NCBI RefSeq assembly: GCF_007828865.1
Contig: NZ_VIVK01000001.1
Location: 2,294,001 to 2,358,000 of the forward strand
Source of the DNA: Kribbella amoyensis
GTDB lineage: Bacteria > Actinomycetota > Actinomycetes > Propionibacteriales > Kribbellaceae
Reading direction: 5' to 3'
Length of the DNA stretch: 64,000 nt
The position numbers were made by a program, and so were the translations under genes. Numbering within the stretch: position 1 is the first letter of the stretch; each line of letters begins with the position of its first letter. Under the pieces are notes generated by a model. The model was not told the DNA's origin, did no database searches, and was given only the letters and a program-made list of their open reading frames with translations. Of the stretch, positions 62,539 through 64,000 are shown in pieces.

Positions 62539-64000
62539 ATGGACGAGCACGCGGCTCACGGGCAGCCGGCGCACGCGGTACCGGCTGAGCACTCGGGACA
62601 CGGGGCGCCGGCCGGTCACGCCGGGCATCAGGCGCACGCTGGGCACGACAAGCACGCGGGCCACGATCCGGAGATGTTCCGGCGGAAGTTCTGGCTGAGT
62701 CTGCTGCTCACGCTGCCGATCGTGATCACCAGCGAGATGGTGATGGAGTGGTTCGGCTACTCGCTGGACTTCCCGGGGATGGACTGGGTCGGGCCGGTGC
62801 TCGGCACCGTGGTCTTCTTCTACGGCGGCCTGCCGTTCCTGGTCGGCGGCGTCCGGGAGGCGCGCGATCGGGCGCCCGGGATGATGCTGCTGATCTCGAT
62901 GGCGATCACCGTCGCGTACGTCGCGTCGCTGGCGACCAGCGTCGGCTGGTTCGACCTGGACTTCTGGTGGGAGCTGGCCGCGCTCGTCACGATCATGCTG
63001 CTGGGTCACTGGCAGGAGATGAAGGCGATCGGTCAGGCGCAGGGCGCGCTGGCCGCCCTCGCCGCGCTGCTGCCGGACGAGGCCGAGCGTGTCACCGGCG
63101 ACGACGTGGAGACCGTGTCGATCGGCGACCTGCGGGTCGGTGACGTGGTCCTCGTCCGCTCCGGCGCTCGCGTACCGGCGGATGGCGGGATCGTCGACGG
63201 CGCTGCCGAGCTGGACGAGTCGATGATCACCGGGGAATCCCGGCCGGTCGCTCGCGGCGTCGGTGACCGCGTTGTGGCCGGCACCGTGGCGACGGACTCG
63301 GCGATCCGGGTCCGCGTGGCCGCGGTCGGCGAGGACACGGCCTTGGCCGGGATTCAGCGGCTGGTCGCGCAGGCGCAGGAGTCGAGCGGGCGCGCGCAGG
63401 TACTGGCTGACCGGTTCGCCGCGATGCTGTTCTACGTCGCGACCGCGGCGGCCGTGATCACGTTCGCGGCCTGGTGGTTGTTCGGCACCCTGAGCGAGGC
63501 CGTGGTCCGGACGGTCACCGTCCTGGTCATCGCCTGCCCGCACGCCCTCGGCCTGGCGATCCCGCTGGTGATCGCGCTGTCGACGGCGGTCGCGGCCAAG
63601 GCGGGCATCCTGGTCAAGGACCGGCTGGCGCTCGAGCGGATGCGGACCGTCGAGGCCGTCCTGTTCGACAAGACCGGCACCCTGACCAAGGGCGAGCACA
63701 TCGTGACCGACGTGGCCGGCGGCGACGAGGTCCTGCGGATCGCGGGCGCCGTCGAGTCCGACAGCGAACACCCGTTGGCCCGCGCGATCGTCCGGGCCGC
63801 CGACGACCAAGGCGGACGAGCTCGCGCGACCGACTTCAAGTCCCTGACGGGCCGTGGGGTCCAGGCGGCGGTCGACGGTACGACGTACGCGGTCGGCGGG
63901 CCCGCCTTGCTCCGGGAGCTGGGCGTGACGGTGGTCGGGGAGTTCGCGGATCGGGCCGAGGAGTGGTCGAAGCGGGGCGCGGCGGTGCTGTACCTGCTGC
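62539..64000 (+). CDS. copB: Copper-transporting P-type ATPase, CopB type (CPH motif), partial at right edge
   Basis: The first 487 residues are visible. The first 43 hold 11 His and form the metal-collecting tail of CopB pumps. Membrane helices follow, with the actuator loop TGES and the transport motif Cys333-Pro334-His335 (IACPHALGL), the P1B-3 type, and phosphorylation site DKTGT at Asp377. The rest of the P- and N-domains lies beyond the window; HP of the N-domain is seen in SEHPLARAI. Exports copper. ATG at 62539 follows GGAGAGG. Controlled by the upstream CsoR site. Confidence 0.93.
   Translation, partial: MDEHAAHGQPAHAVPAEHSGHGAPAGHAGHQAHAGHDKHAGHDPEMFRRKFWLSLLLTLPIVITSEMVMEWFGYSLDFPGMDWVGPVLGTVVFFYGGLPFLVGGVREARDRAPGMMLLISMAITVAYVASLATSVGWFDLDFWWELAALVTIMLLGHWQEMKAIGQAQGALAALAALLPDEAERVTGDDVETVSIGDLRVGDVVLVRSGARVPADGGIVDGAAELDESMITGESRPVARGVGDRVVAGTVATDSAIRVRVAAVGEDTALAGIQRLVAQAQESSGRAQVLADRFAAMLFYVATAAAVITFAAWWLFGTLSEAVVRTVTVLVIACPHALGLAIPLVIALSTAVAAKAGILVKDRLALERMRTVEAVLFDKTGTLTKGEHIVTDVAGGDEVLRIAGAVESDSEHPLARAIVRAADDQGGRARATDFKSLTGRGVQAAVDGTTYAVGGPALLRELGVTVVGEFADRAEEWSKRGAAVLYLL

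Noticed and set aside
62473..63810. 445-codon minus-strand frame opposite the copper ATPase
   Set aside because: The plus strand encodes clear P-type ATPase motifs (TGES, CPH, DKTGT); the antisense frame is a shadow.

Overview
The window is a chromosomal segment of a high-GC (roughly 70%) soil actinobacterium. BldG, a lysine-tailed TopA, an MFS-thymidylate kinase fusion, GTG/TTG starts and the general gene set fit a Nocardioidaceae/Kribbellaceae-type organism such as Kribbella; this placement is inference. Most of the segment looks like stable chromosome carrying housekeeping genes mixed with secreted and transport functions. No tRNA, rRNA, CRISPR array, insertion sequence or prophage was seen.

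Layout. 1-3785 (minus): a complete CUT1-type sugar ABC operon (binding lipoprotein, two permeases, ATPase running off the left edge), with translationally coupled genes and a LacI-type operator upstream. 4026-4315 (plus): a tiny transcription unit with promoter, perfect SD, a 23-residue peptide ending CHWHCWW and a strong terminator. 4343-8507 (minus): a secreted lectin-like protein, a two-helix membrane protein and an MrfA-type helicase. 8871-11720 (plus): bldG and the proton-pumping pyrophosphatase hppA. 12231-18787: an ABC-2 exporter pair, a DUF2785 protein, two methyltransferases and a secreted lipoprotein. 18798-23565 (minus): two tandem paralogous GGDEF proteins and a cytochrome P450. 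23914-30208: a large secreted GH31 glycosidase, divergent from two tandem alpha/beta hydrolases, the second of them eroded.

30478-34994 (plus): topA, a Fur-family repressor and a PIN-domain toxin-antitoxin pair with its own palindromic operator. 35078-39441 (minus): a MalT-type LuxR regulator followed by a tightly coupled three-gene membrane operon. 39494-43521: a zinc-ribbon membrane protein, a GH2 beta-galactosidase behind an operator-like repeat, and a helical-repeat protein. 43549-54788 (mainly plus): tmk fused to an MFS module, holB, two DUF4190-type membrane proteins, a PSP1/RicT protein, a secreted peptidase, an SCP-like protein, an MFS exporter and lipoproteins.

54848-58140 (plus): a cobalamin riboswitch and a BtuF-BtuC-BtuC transporter operon without an ATPase gene. 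It overlaps tail-to-tail with a MocR/PdxR-type regulator that is divergent from a methyltransferase. 60541-64000: a CYTH-CHAD protein, then a copper-resistance locus (csoR divergent from a CopB-type P-type ATPase, with a CsoR-like operator between them) running off the right edge.

How genes work together. Carbohydrate use is represented by the sugar importer, GH31 enzyme and beta-galactosidase. Phosphate and energy metabolism is represented by hppA. Chromosome maintenance is represented by topA, tmk, holB and mrfA. Metal and cofactor homeostasis is represented by Fur, CsoR-CopB and the B12 importer. Signalling is represented by BldG, the c-di-GMP pair and the LuxR/MalT regulator. The least explained items are the tiny Cys/His/Trp peptide unit, the paired GGDEF proteins, the eroded hydrolase duplicate, the B12 importer lacking its ATPase and the MalT-linked membrane operon.
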